From positions 19,900,587 to 19,964,586 of the forward strand of contig NC_071333.1 in the NCBI RefSeq assembly GCF_010183535.1: a DNA stretch of 64,000 nucleotides, in the 5' to 3' direction. Source of the stretch: Caenorhabditis remanei. Its lineage: Eukaryota; Nematoda; Chromadorea; Rhabditida; Rhabditidae. The position numbers and the translations under genes were made by a program. Below are positions 36,453 through 48,515 of the stretch, piece by piece. The notes under the pieces are model-generated. The model was not told the DNA's origin. It saw only the letters and a program-made list of their open reading frames with translations, and ran no database searches. Each line of letters starts with the position of its first letter. Within the stretch, counting starts at the first letter, position 1.

Positions 36453-38955
36453 ATGCAACGTTCAATGGAAAAAAGAGAACAAGAAGATAATGCTAGGGGA
36501 AACGGTAAGTTGATGGGACAACCTAAAAAACAAAAATTTATGAAGATACAATACTGGTCATAAAGAATGAGATACGTGTAGTTTCTAGTTAAAAGGTCGA
36601 GTTTGTAAATGTACCACGACTTCTATGATTGTCTCACAATGTCAATTGTTTGCGATAAATCAAAATTAGAACTACACTAGTTGACAAATTTTTTGTACGA
36701 GTACTACCTAATTAGTAACCATTCATCAAACTGCTCAAAAATCAGTATGTTTAGTATTGAAAACTTGCAACAATGAACTTTAACGCTTGATAACTCATTG
36801 GTGTGAGCCTATACAAAAAAGTTGCTAACTACAAAAACGAAGTTTTATTTTCGATCTATAGAGTACATAACAAATTTTCATGATGAGACAATCAGTGAGG
36901 CAGTGACATCAAATCATTTTTTACCAATATAATAAAGGCTAGAAAATTCTAAATACCTAAAACGTTCAGGTGAACAAGAAACTTCGAGAGCAACGAATGG
37001 TCCTCAGATTAGCCAACAGGAACAGCCAAGCAGAAAACGGACCTACCACACTTCGGAGCCATCAACATCATCTGCTCCTCAAGCAATAAATGTGAGAGCA
37101 ACAAGAAATAGATCCAGCACACCACCAAATTTCGAAAACCTCCATCTAAAAATTGTTTCTCGGATTGGCGAGCTAATGGAGGAGCTGTCTCGGACAGCTG
37201 AGAATCACGCTCAGGCTATCGAAGCACGCTCAAGATTCCACCAGAGGCGCTCAGACAAGGATGGCGCTCATGTTCTCGAGAAATTGGAGAAGGCTTTGAA
37301 AAAAGCCGAGGTTGATCTCGAGAAAATGAAGGAGGTTTTGAAAGAAGTCAAAGCGCAGACAGATGCTCACGAATTGATGAGAGTTCTGTTCGATGGAATG
37401 AAAAGCAGAAGAGGAGAAATCTTTTCTAAGGTTAGTATATACTCCTGTTTTTATATTTTTTTAAACTGCATTGTTAGATCCGGGTCAGATAATTGGAATG
37501 GTTACTTTAGGAGAATCACATAGTTGAATTCACGTATAGCGTTAAGCTATATGTCATAAGAAAATGGAATAATTTATGTTCAAATTGAACTGTAATCTCA
37601 GAACAGTCAAATCTTAGAATCGTATTTATAATAGTAGTCATACTATTTGATTCTCTAATTCAACCTTATTCGTTTTCAGGCCACGAAAGATTGTGAAGCC
37701 ATCTTCAAGGCAGGAGGACTTTGCTGCGGTAAATTTTTCGATTGTGTCCAGATTGAAAATTGCCTGACATGTGGAGATCAATTCCATTCGGTCTGTCGAG
37801 AGATTGGAAGAAGAAGCCGTGGTAGAGCAGATCGATGTGAATGCAGAGTTCCACAAACCGTTCCCACAAAGTTTCGGTCGACTGATATCCCTCAGGATCG
37901 ATGTGCGAAAGTTATCGAGAACAGATTCAAAAAATGGGTGAAAACTGATAAGAAAGTCAGTATTCGTGTGCTCACCGCAGACGATATGAAGGCGGAACTT
38001 GGTGAGAAGCTCGAAGAATTTTTTGCGGCAATGGGAAAGCAACTTCCCGTGCTGAAGATGAGGAACCGGATGATTTTGGTGTTCCTCGAAGAAGATGGAG
38101 AGGAAATACTCTTTTTCGCGATGCTCGCAAACGAGTACAAGGAACGAAAAGCCGAGCTGATTACGTTTCGTTACCTTGAGACCGTCAGCTACATTAATGA
38201 TGGAGAGTTACGTAGAAATGTGTACGACTCTATCATTTTTGGATACATGGCTTTCGCCGCCTCAATTGGGTATAAGAAAATCCATTTCTGGGCCTGCCCA
38301 CCAGACCCGGACGATTCTTACTTGTTCCGGGGACGTCCCGCATATCAGACGGTTCTCGATAAAAAGAAGCTCATCGAGTGGTACACAAGACTTTTGGAAC
38401 TTGGGAAGACAAGAGGAGTAATAAGCAATTACTCACAAAAATACAATGGACCGAAGCCCGACGAAGTGTTCGAATTGATAGAGCACTTAATAAGCGATGG
38501 AGGATTTTGGAATAAAGAGATCGGAAAGTTGTTCGAAGAAAAATATGGCTGTAACGAAACCAGCCACCAACAAGTGCAAAAGGACTTGAGGAGATTGATT
38601 GGAAAAAAAGACCATCCAATTTTTTATATCACGCTTGCCCCAAGTGAAGAAATTGAAGCTGAGGAGGAAAACGACTTGCCTCCTATTTCAAGTAAAATCG
38701 CAAAAACTGGTGATGTATGGCGTGAGTTTTTGGATGATCATGGATTGGATTTCACATACAGGGAAACAGCCATTAATGCAACACTCGTCATCCTCTGGGC
38801 ACTTATAAGAGAGCTGTGCGAAACTGGCCAAATGGTACCAGTCTTAAATATTAGTCTAGGTTCAATGTTAAAACTTTCAGGAAACCCCTCAAACAGCTCC
38901 ATCCGTGCCACGGTTGGAATCCGATTCCGCACCATCAACGTCGTCTTCTCGCTAA
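36453..38955 (+). CDS. CBP/p300-like histone acetyltransferase H2 (4 exons)
   Basis: Exons are 36453-36504, 36970-37430, 37680-38834 and 38881-38955, giving about 580 residues. The open frame extends upstream from the chosen ATG to an acceptor at 36368, so an extra 5' exon is possible. Residues about 75-170 form a charged helical, coiled-coil-like segment. A compact finger follows (CCGKFFDC, CLTCGDQFHSVC, CEC), then KFRSTDIP-LENR-like sequence as in p300, then the KAT11 domain. The domain has YLETV (p300 LDSV loop, here Asp to Glu and Ser to Thr), LRRNVY (CoA-binding Arg), HFWACPPDPDDSYLF (active-site Trp), and LIEWYTRLL (Trp-Tyr). The last intron (46 nt) is chosen because H3 has the identical one; it gives a Ser-rich tail ending APSTSSSR. 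No bromodomain, KIX, TAZ, ZZ or homeodomain is seen. It is convergent with K4. Confidence 0.82.
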
Positions 38956-40418
38956 ACTGTTGTGCTCTTCCACTCTTCTCTACTCTACAATAGGTACGTT
39001 TTATCATTTTAAAGAGAGTGAGAACATTGTCCAATTATCAGCAAATTTCTGTTTCAGAAGCATCACGATTTCTCCTCATCCGCTTCAATCTCCCGTGTCC
39101 GTCCTTCTAGTGTTCAATAGTCAGACTTCGTTTCCTTCATCTTAGGTAAAAATCCATTTATATTATCGTAAATTTTTGAAACTATTCTTTCATTCCAGGC
39201 ATTCCTCTTCTTCACTTCCCTCGTTGTCCAAAGAATTCTGTCTCTGTCTTTCTTCAACAGATGGCAACAATCAATCGTGATCGAACTTTCTTCCAATCTT
39301 CTGTTCATCTAATCTTCTGTCCATCCAACCATCCATCCAATCAGTTTTTCTTCCGTATTTTTTGAATCAGGTCTCACGAGATTCCTGTTTCCAGTCTTCC
39401 GTTCAATTCTCATCCCATGTTTCGATGTACAACTGTCTGTTATTGACAATTGCTCTACTTTAATATATTTTTGACTCCAACATTTTCTCCCTAGTAAGCA
39501 AATATATCAATCTCGTCGTGTTTCCTGATACGGTGATCCAATTATAAGCCTTCCTCCTGTTCCTAACCTCCCCGTCCAATCTTTATCACCCACACACTCA
39601 AAATCCCGGTTCTCTTCATTGTTTGTCCCTCTTGACACTTAAGAATTTCTAATCACAACCGAATACTGTACATATACTGTCTTTTTTTATCCCGATTCCT
39701 AAATTTCATTCCCCGCCAATTCACGCCATTCTACTCTTTATTCATCATCTAAATTACGTGTTTCTATTTTCATCAATTTTTTTTAATTCTTCATGCCTTA
39801 TGAATACATATCTACTGTAGCCAATCATATAAATTTCTTCTTACCATAAGTTTTGTTAACCCTATAAAAATCATCACAATATCGAGAACATATGTTAAAT
39901 CTTACCAGAAGTTGCTCATAAGACAAACCGTGAAGCTATGTTACGCAGTGAGTGAGATTTTCAAGATGAAGAAAGGAAGGGAGTCCTGAGGAGAATAGCC
40001 GAGGAGAGAGAAGACGTTGTCGGGTATGAAATGTCTCACATTGAGCGAGCAATAAAATCCTTGACTTTCTAAGTCTAATCAGTTGTAAGCAAGTGAAATT
40101 TAGGTTTTATGAAGAGATAAAGGGTTTTTGAAACATCAACCGAAAAATTTAGGAAACACAATTGAACAGGAATTGAGGCAACTACAAAAATTGGAGAAAC
40201 TAGAAATTAACACATAAATTGAATGTCAAAAACAGAATTATCAATGAACAGGAATATATACAAAACGTTAAGATAAAATGTAACATGCATAGTTGGGATT
40301 GGTTTTCAAATAAAAGTAGAGTTACCGGAGCAGAACTTTGATGAAAAAATATGGATCAACAATCGACACAAATTGAACAGAGTCATTCAAAAAATGATAT
40401 GATGTGACTTTGATCAAT
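38956..40418. other. H2/K4 convergent 3' flanks
   Basis: 38990-39300 is clearly related to the sequence after H3 (52800-53100). Shared landmarks are GTAAAAAT near 39147 and an AGGCATTC-CTCTTCTTCACTT stretch after an acceptor-like site. It may be spliced 3' untranslated sequence or a decayed old exon. The remainder is AT-rich with no gene recognised. Confidence 0.5.
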
Positions 40419-42606
40419 CTAACGGCAACACTTGCATGCAGCATTTTGAGCGTTTCTCGGTTTCTTCGCTGTTGCCACCGCCTCCTCTTCAAATTGTTCT
40501 TCATACGTTTTTCTTTTCGGGGTTTGGAGAGCTTTATGGTTCGGCCATTTATCAACGAAGTTGCAGTACCAATCATCGTTTTGAATCTGCTCCACTGTCC
40601 AACGTTTTGAGACGTCCACTTGAAGCATGTTTTTCACAAGAGCTGGAATAATTTTTGAAAAAAAACCAAAACTAGAAATGGAAAGGCACAACTCACTCAA
40701 AATTCTTTCATCTTCTTCCTTTATTGTATCAAATTCCTCACTTTTCCAGTCCGGTTGGGTACAGTATCCGTTGAAGAGCACGTTCTTTCTAAACGTATAT
40801 CAATGACAATATAGAATATTGAAAAGAATTTGTGTAATTGAGAAAACGTACCGGATTGCTTGCTCCCATGGAATTTGATTACAAATCATGTCCACCAACA
40901 CGATCCCCATCGACCATACATCGAGCGGTGGCCCATCGACGAGACCTCCTTTGAAGTTTTCTGGTGCACCAGTCATCCGTGTTCCGTATCCACCTGGCAC
41001 TTTGAACGGACCGTTCTCGTCTTGGTATCTGCACGCCAATCCGAAATCGCAAATTTTCAATTTTCCTGAATATGAATGAATCTCACAACAAACTGTGATA
41101 AAAAAGCTTACCGTGTGAAATAAGAAGATTCTGAGGCTTGATATCTCGGTGACAATATCCGTGTTTGTGGATAAACTGAATGCCTGTCACCATATTCTTG
41201 AAAAACTTATGAACTTTTTTCATATCCATTATTTTGGTAATGTGGGAGCTCAAATCATTTTGGTCTGCATACTCCATCATGATAACTCCATAATCCTTAG
41301 TTTCATACGACGCGAGCATTCTGATGATGTTTGCGTGTTTTCCGACGCTCAACGCTCGATGAATGTCGCACTCATTCTGATAACATCCTTGCTTCAACCA
41401 CATTCTTTTCATAACAATTGACTGTCCACCTCTTGCTTTACTTTTCACTAGCGATACTTCTCCTAAAGTTCCACATCCGAGAAATTCAAGGTGTTTGAAG
41501 CCTAGCTGGTCAGCTACTTTCGAGTTCTGAAATTTGAAAACCTACAAAAAACGGTGAGAGAACGTAACATTTTGCAGATTCAGTGCTGAAATAGTTTGAG
41601 AGTGTACAAACATTTCCTAGCAAGTACATATTGATAATCAGTAAAAAACATATTGACAAGCAGTAAAATTGAAATGGCTGTAAATTACTATAGAGTGCCC
41701 GTACAAGACCTATGTCAACTACAAAAATGGAGCTCTATATTTGATCTGTATGAATTATATAAAAATCATTCTATTGACGGGTACTGTATTAGTAGTAGAT
41801 AAACTCGGCGAACTAAGAAATTGTTACTCAGTATTTGTGACTTTCAACTCTATTTATTCAGTTCCATTCTCTGAAATTGTAGTTAACAGACTCATTTGCT
41901 TTATTAGTTTGGGTTCACTTTTTCCCGGCTCAGATTATTCTCCTCCTCTCAATTTTTCAGTATGTTTTTATGAATGCTCCAACGATCTTTCGCGGACCTT
42001 TGCTCAATTCACAGTTAAAGCGCCTGTCGGCCCACGGTTGTAAAGCTTCGTTTTGATCGCGGGAGGCTCATGAAAAAGGGATACAACGGAACAGGGGGAG
42101 GGCATAGCAAACCGAGCCAAACTTATGGGAGAGGGGAGTTGATGGAAGGGGTAAAGGGGGGAGAAAATGAAAATTGTTCTCTAGAAGGGATTCACAACAC
42201 ATAGCTGTAACAGAAATTCTGATCCCCGTCACAACCGTTATCAGCGGTACTTTTATCAGTGAGAAATTTGGTAGATGCGTCATAATCAGAATAGGGCACG
42301 GCGGAAAGGCGGCTCGTTGAGGTCTCTCCAGGCAATAAGATAACTCTTTGGGTGAATTCGACAGTCTCCTTTGCAATTTTCTTATCTTTTTGCAATTATA
42401 CCTTGGCACACTCTCACAAGTTGTCAAAGTTGGTGATTTTCAACTAAAGTTACCGAAAACGAATAAAGTTAGGGGAAGTACTCTATTTTACTAAACACGA
42501 AATAAATTCATTTCTCACTCATGAGTTCTGTTCTACTTACCTCTGTTTCCTTTGTTGGCCTGGTAGTATCTAATGAGACTTTTGGGATTGACTTGACGGA
42601 AATCAT
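40419..42606 (-). CDS. Chk1-related serine/threonine kinase K4 (5 exons)
   Basis: Exons are 42606-42541, 41526-41112, 41065-40852, 40788-40697 and 40642-40419, giving about 336 residues. The distant first exon (MISVKSIPK, ending TKETE) is inferred from phase and from its likeness to K5's first exon, which ends KETK. Glycine loop GCGTLGEV, lysine in IVMKRM, HRDIKPQNLL (Gln where Glu is usual), DFGLA, APEN and DVWSMGIVLVDM followed by IPW are present. The tail has PKRKTYEEQF and ends CKCCR. The first intron is about 1 kb and contains a partial palindromic repeat. It is tail-to-tail with H2. Confidence 0.8.
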
Positions 42607-43256
42607 CTGAAATAAGTTGTTTTCGAGAATGAAAAGTATTTCGGATAGGAATTGGACAGAGATTCACAATATCATTGCTAGCGAAGGATGTTACGTTTAA
42701 AATTGGCTTGTGGGAACCAAATATCAAAGGTTCCTAGTACATTGTTCAGAGCATCTGGAGATTGCCCACTGAGTCAGCCGTTTCCCAGGAGGAGAGAACA
42801 TTAATGACTTTCCTTTCTTCAGTTCTTATAGCAATATTACAGTACTTACAGTACCGCTCAAAAGATTATTAGGAATTGTTTTTTTTTCAGTTGAAAAGGT
42901 CCAACTTTGATAGTCTGTCATGGTAATAATGATTGTCCAATCAAGTAGATTTATTATGGATCGTACAGATCATAATTAGAGCTCTATTTTTGTAGTTGAC
43001 AACTTTTTTGTACAAGTACTCTCTAGCAAGTTACATATCGACAAAGTAATTTCTCCCTAAAATCGACTATTTTCGGTGAAAAATAGAGAGATTTTTAAGC
43101 TGTCGTCTTAAAATGATCATAACTCTCTAGTGAGTGTCCGTACAAAAAAGTTGTCAACTACAAAAATGAAGCTCTACTTTTGATGTGTACGATCCACTAA
43201 AAATTTACTTTGTGGGTCAATCAGGAATACCGTAACACACTCTCAAAGTTGAAATT
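42607..43256. mobile_element. family-P palindromic MITE lacking its right end
   Basis: The left end CAGTACCGCTCAAAAGATTA begins about 42849. Inner arms TTTGTAGTTGACAACTTTTTTGTAC and GTACAAAAAAGTTGTCAACT pair. At about 43254, after ACACTCTCAAAGTTGA, the expected right end is replaced by another repeat (GAAATTTGCATCC). Confidence 0.75.
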
Positions 43257-44870
43257 TGCATCCAAATCAAATGGAATGAAACAAAATTATTTTATCTTGA
43301 GAACAGGTAACATCAATGAAATTTCGAAATTTCAAAACTGCTATGAAACTGACAAGAAGGATGTTGCTAACTGTTTCTATTCAAAAAGACCCCCGAAGAA
43401 AGAATGAGTCACGGTTTTTCCCTACACTCTCTTCTAAGTATTAAAACACTATATCTGTCTTTCTCTCCTCTTGCTCAATCCCGTTATTGCTATTCAACGC
43501 AATCGTTTAGTTAACTTATTGCTGTTCAACGCAATCGTATGAGCGGCGACGTGCGCATCCAAAACCATGTGACCCCGCCAGACGACCCAACAGGTGTAAC
43601 ACTTGGTAGTAAAACTAACAAGATGGTATGAAGGGGTTATAGAAATATATGTTAATAATAATATCTTTGAATCTAAACAGTTGAAGTAATAGAATTTAGC
43701 TGACAGAAATCAGTTCAGTTCAGTTCAGTTTGAAACATTCTAGAAAGATTGGAAAATTTTGTATTAAAAAACGAGATTTTTAGCTAAAAATTGATGTTTT
43801 GAATCTTCGGTTTTCGATAAAAAATCGAATAAATCAATCTTCACTTGAAAAAATATTTTGAAGATAACCAAGGTAGGATGCACCGAATTCATGTCAGAGA
43901 GTGCGCCTTAAATTTTTACCGGTACTGTAATATAATGATAATAAAAAGACGGTGTTCGAAAGAGTGGAAAACTCTTTCTAATACACATCATAAACATGTT
44001 TATCGTTGTAATCCAATCAATACATAAACAGAAAGTGCCAGGAAGGCGTTATAAGACACACACCGACTCTCTTCCGACACCGTCCCGCTAGAAAGAGTGT
44101 GTGCAAGTAGGAGAGAGACCAGAAGTATCTCTTTCGTGTCTGCATTGAGAAGAGACATGACTCAGTTATGACTCGGACAGTGTTTTTCTGATTTTATAAG
44201 TCTTTCTGTTAAAATGTGATTCACTTATTGAAATATATTTTTAAATGCATCAATTAATTGTTTTGAGCTAGAATATTCAAGGACTGAATTTCGAATTATA
44301 CTGTTCTCCACTTCTTCAAAAAAAAAGTTTCGTTGTTGCTATCATCATCTATCTTTTTACGCAAAATTTATGAAGACCCCAAATACTCCAATCATAAAAT
44401 TTACACTCGACTTTATTCTTAAATGAATTAAAATCTATAAGTGTGTTCTGTGAAGCAGCTCAACAGCAACATAAATGTTATTTATTTTTCCTACCTTCCT
44501 TCATTTAGTTCAACTTTCTTCAGAATAATTCAGAAACATCAACTTCTCTTCATACTCAACCCCTATGTTTTTGTAAGGTATATTAAGATAATAGGAGGAG
44601 AGTCACTCATTCTCGCTCATAGGCATTCAACTCCTGCTGTGTTTGTGTTCAGGATTAGTCGGTGTTTCCTAAAACAGTTACATCTCCATCCCGAGTGCTA
44701 CTGTCCCTCAATTAATCTGATATTGCTAGAATAACAAACAAAAGATGACACCTGGAAGAGCGGCCGTCCATCGTCGCATTTCTTCTGAAAAGACATAGCA
44801 CAACTGGTGATCGGCAGGTGTGCCGAATGCAGGAGAACCGAAATTAGTAAAACATTTGGGCAAAAGATGA
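43257..44870 (-). repeat. inverted copy of the 890-3000 repeat block
   Basis: Landmarks appear in reverse order relative to 890-3000: GTGCGCATCCAAAACCATGTG near 43551, CAGTTCAGTTCAGTTCAGTT near 43711, GACACCGTCCCGCTAGAAAG near 44077, and GGAGAACCGAAATTAGTAA near 44831. The interior corresponding to about 1130-2030 is largely missing or diverged. Confidence 0.6.
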
Positions 44871-47800
44871 ATTATGAAGAGAGCGACTTTCTGAGTTTTT
44901 TTTGACTTCTTTAGAAAAAACTTTTAAGCGGATCCCAGTGTACAGTACCTTGTAATAAAATGTATAGTTTTAGTATTTTCTGTTAAAAATCTCCTAGTTT
45001 GGGAGTGAAACAAAAAATTGAAACACGAATTCAAGTCATGAAACAAAAACTAAAAAGAAACTCTGCCACAGGGAGAGAAGATTATCATCTTAATATTCCC
45101 CTTCATCATGTTAGTACTATTATGAAGATTTGAAAGTGCTCGATCGTCTAGCGGGGTCACATGTTTCGGATGCACACGACGCAACTCATACGATTGCGTT
45201 GAACAGCAATAAGTTAAGGGACAGAAAAAGAAGAGAGAAAGACGGATATAGTATTTTGATATTTTGAAGAGAGTCCAGAGAAAAACCGTAACCTATTCTC
45301 TCCTCGGTAGTCCTTTCGAATAGAAACAGCCAGCAACGTCCTTCCTGCTAGTGCGTAGAGCAATTTTTAGCACTTTGAGGGCTAAAAACTTTATTCAGAG
45401 CTAATTTTGGAGCTAAACACCGAGAGTATTGTTTTTTTCCTTGGCATTTTCCTTTTAATGTGAACAGATATAATGTTTCGATACTTAGAAGAGAGTCGGG
45501 AGAAAAACAGTAACCCATTCTCTCCTCGGAAATTGTTTCGAATAGAAATAGCCTGCAACGTCCTTTCTGTTAGTTTGATAGCAGTTTGAAAATATTAAAA
45601 TTTTATTGATGTTACCTGTTTTCAAGAGAAATTGATTTTGTTTCATTTCATCTGATATGGTGGCAAATTTTAATTGAAAACCTCTTTCTTTATAGCTTTT
45701 TTCAGTCATTTGTTAGAATCCGTTTTACCGCTTTTCAAAATTACCACCGAATGTAGTTAACAGGATCGTTCGCACTATAAATTTCCTCTAGGTTTTCTTC
45801 TCGTTTCTCTTGCTTTTTTTCGGCTATGAGCATTCTCCTGTTCTCACTTTTTTCAATTTGTTTATATGAATGCTCCTATCATCTTTTGCGGCAAGATCCC
45901 GCAATCCTTTCCTAAATGCACAGTTGAGCCGCCTGGTCCGTGGTCGTAAAAGTCTTTTTTGACCGCGGGAGGAACGCGAAAGAAGGATAAGGCGGATAGG
46001 GGGGAGGGGCATAGCGGTCTGAGCCAAACTTATTGGAAAGGGGGAAGAAGATGCAAGAGGCAGAAAAGAACAGACTGTATATTCATTTGAAAGAAGTGAG
46101 AAGCAAATGGGGTTCGTCCTCTAGAAGGAACTCACAACTCATAGCTGTTTGATTCACTGTAACTAGTTTTTGAAAAATTACACTTTTTCCTTGCATCAAA
46201 CTTATTCATATTCCCCTTTTTCAAGAAAAGTATTAACGGTTCCAAGCTAAAAAACCATTTTCAAACTTTTATTCTTTCCAATAATTCATTACCTTCGAAT
46301 TCATATTCATGTCCCACTTCTTATTGGAGTCTGCTCATGGCGAAGTTGACAGTCTTTTTCCTCTTTTTCTTTTCTCTCTCCTACTACGTTTCAAATCAAT
46401 GCTTTCTCCCCTCACGAACATCTGCTGTCGGTCAATTCTTCGTTGGTGAGCGTTCTACAAAAACAGAATAGCTGTGGACGGATCAAAACGTACCGTATCG
46501 TACTCAATAGGAAAAGGGAGAACCTAAGACGAGAAGAAGCAACGAAATTTCTGTTGTGTGACTCCCAGTCCGCTAAAATTACAACTAGCAACAATTCGAT
46601 AAGTGATTATATCTATTTGCAGAACGTTCTCGTTTTTCGAATTCTTCCACTTCATGCTATGTTTTTTTTATAAGATGTATTGTGTTTGAACTCCTCTGAC
46701 ATGTCTTCAAGTTATTAGGAATTTTTAAACGTGAAACTTAAGCGGGTCGGCAACTAGTAGTTTCCAGAAAAGACCTTTGTTCTCTTCCTTGTTCCTATTT
46801 CTTCAAAAAGTTTGACAACGGTTCCCAGGTACTCCAACCAATTGCGCAACAATTCCATTTGTGACCCTCTCCATTTTTAAATCAACGTCCTCTGAACTAA
46901 TGTTCGTTCCCCTGCTCTTGTTGGTATCTGTGTCGTGATGAACAAATTTGTTTAAAGAATCACGATCACCTTCTAGTTTCGGTATCACCCTTTTTGAATA
47001 TCGACGTATCTCTATTAGATATAACAAGAATTTATAAGAAAGAAGTTAACAAATGATATCTATACACTCCCACTCGTGTGCCAATAAGACACCGTATTGA
47101 CAGTCGGAACATGAACGCTGTCAACTATTTTTTTCGTCTTTCTCCCTCTAAAAGACCGAATTGTTAAAAAATAGAATAGTTCTTCCGGGCCACTTTTTCT
47201 ACCGTTTTTATTAACAAGAGAACGTCAAGCACTTGTGAAATTTGGATTTGATGAAACTTTGGTGGGAGCACTCTCACTCATGTTCACTGTAAGACACTGT
47301 TTTGACACCCGAAGCATCCCTTCTTCCAAAAAACTGATTAGTCAAAAGATAGTACATTTGTTTCCCGTTGCTCTTTCTACCGTTTTATTGGACAAATGTA
47401 TGTGCGCCTTCTAACCATTCCGTTTTTCGTCAACCGTAATAAAAATATAAATGATATGCATGCATCTCCTCTGTCCATACTATTTTTTATCGCCCTGAGA
47501 AACTGTTCAAAATGAATTTTATATTTCTACATTTTCTCCCGATATATTTTCCTTTCCTTTTTCAATTCTTGAGAATCTTTTGAATTATTGTTTCTTGTAT
47601 TCGCCCTTTACCGTTCAATCTAAAAAGGGTATAAGTTTGCTATATTAGTTGAAAATTCTCCGTTTTTCTTTGACAGTAAAAATTTGTTCTTACTCGTGAC
47701 TCCTTCTCCTTGTTAGTCCCTCTCATTCCAAAAACTGAATCGGAAGATAGTACACTTTTTCAAAAAATCATTAATAATTGTCATTTTAAGTCGCTACGCA

Positions 47801-48084
47801 GTTTCTTTTCAAATTTGAATTAGTTGTCCCGCTCGCCCTCCACCCAGCCGACCACCCTTACTTTTCTCGGGTTGACCTTTGCATCCAGTGGCGCAAGTCC
47901 GCCGCGACTAGGCACAATCTTTCTTTCTCTTGTGGCAGCTTACTCAATCAACAGTCGTGTTATGGTGAAAATCCGCAGTCGTTTTTCTCATGCGTTTTGC
48001 TTTATGTTGTAATTAATGGTATTGTTCTAAAAAGTGTAACTTTGAATATTTATCTTATTTCGATGCTTTGAATATCTGCCTCAT
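44871..48084. repeat. repeat-rich intergenic region, no gene recognised
   Basis: 45120-45720 resembles 2690-2990 and 10560-10870. 45780-46200 and 47100-47700 resemble 34370-35060 and 41930-42240. 46740-47060 resembles 33956-34300. Stretches between these show only short, unrelated frames. Confidence 0.5.
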
Positions 48085-48310
48085 TAGAAAACCGTCGCCT
48101 TATTACTGATCTTGTCTATCTATATAAAATACATGCATCTGAAGAATTTCACTTCCACAACATTCTCTTTAGTGATTCTCCCAACTTCCAGTCTTTAAGG
48201 CACTATACCTTTCACATTAAATTCATCGTATCTAACAAAACCAGGATTGAATTTTACTATTCACCTAACCGACTGTTATCCTGTTGGTAATTCCTCCCTG
48301 TGCATGTTTT
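48085..48310 (+). pseudogene. decayed 3' fragment of a non-LTR retrotransposon
   Basis: The translated stretch reads like the C-terminus of the reverse transcriptase ORF at 60950-61150: DLVYLYKI, SLRHYTFHI and SPNRLLSCW correspond to DLVYLYKI, SLRRHPFHI and LPNRLLSCW there. Stops break it, and the upstream RT is absent. It is a related but clearly diverged element. Confidence 0.75.
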
Positions 48311-48515
48311 TTCCAATCGAATCCTCCTTTTATGCGTTGAAAACCATATCATATGGGCCGTGAACCTTGTGTGAAAATTCTGCTTCTTACGGAGCTTGCT
48401 GATAACTTTTGACTCGTTTTTAATTATGTTTATAAAATATCTGTATTAATTTCATTGGATCAGGTTTATTTCAGAAATTAATTCACAAGGAACTTCCACC
48501 AAACTTCTTAACATC

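Noticed and set aside
37938..38993. Unspliced C-terminus of H2 reading through to 38993
   Set aside because: A 46-nt intron at 38835-38880 matches the H3 intron in position and gives a tail homologous to H3, so the read-through end is less likely.
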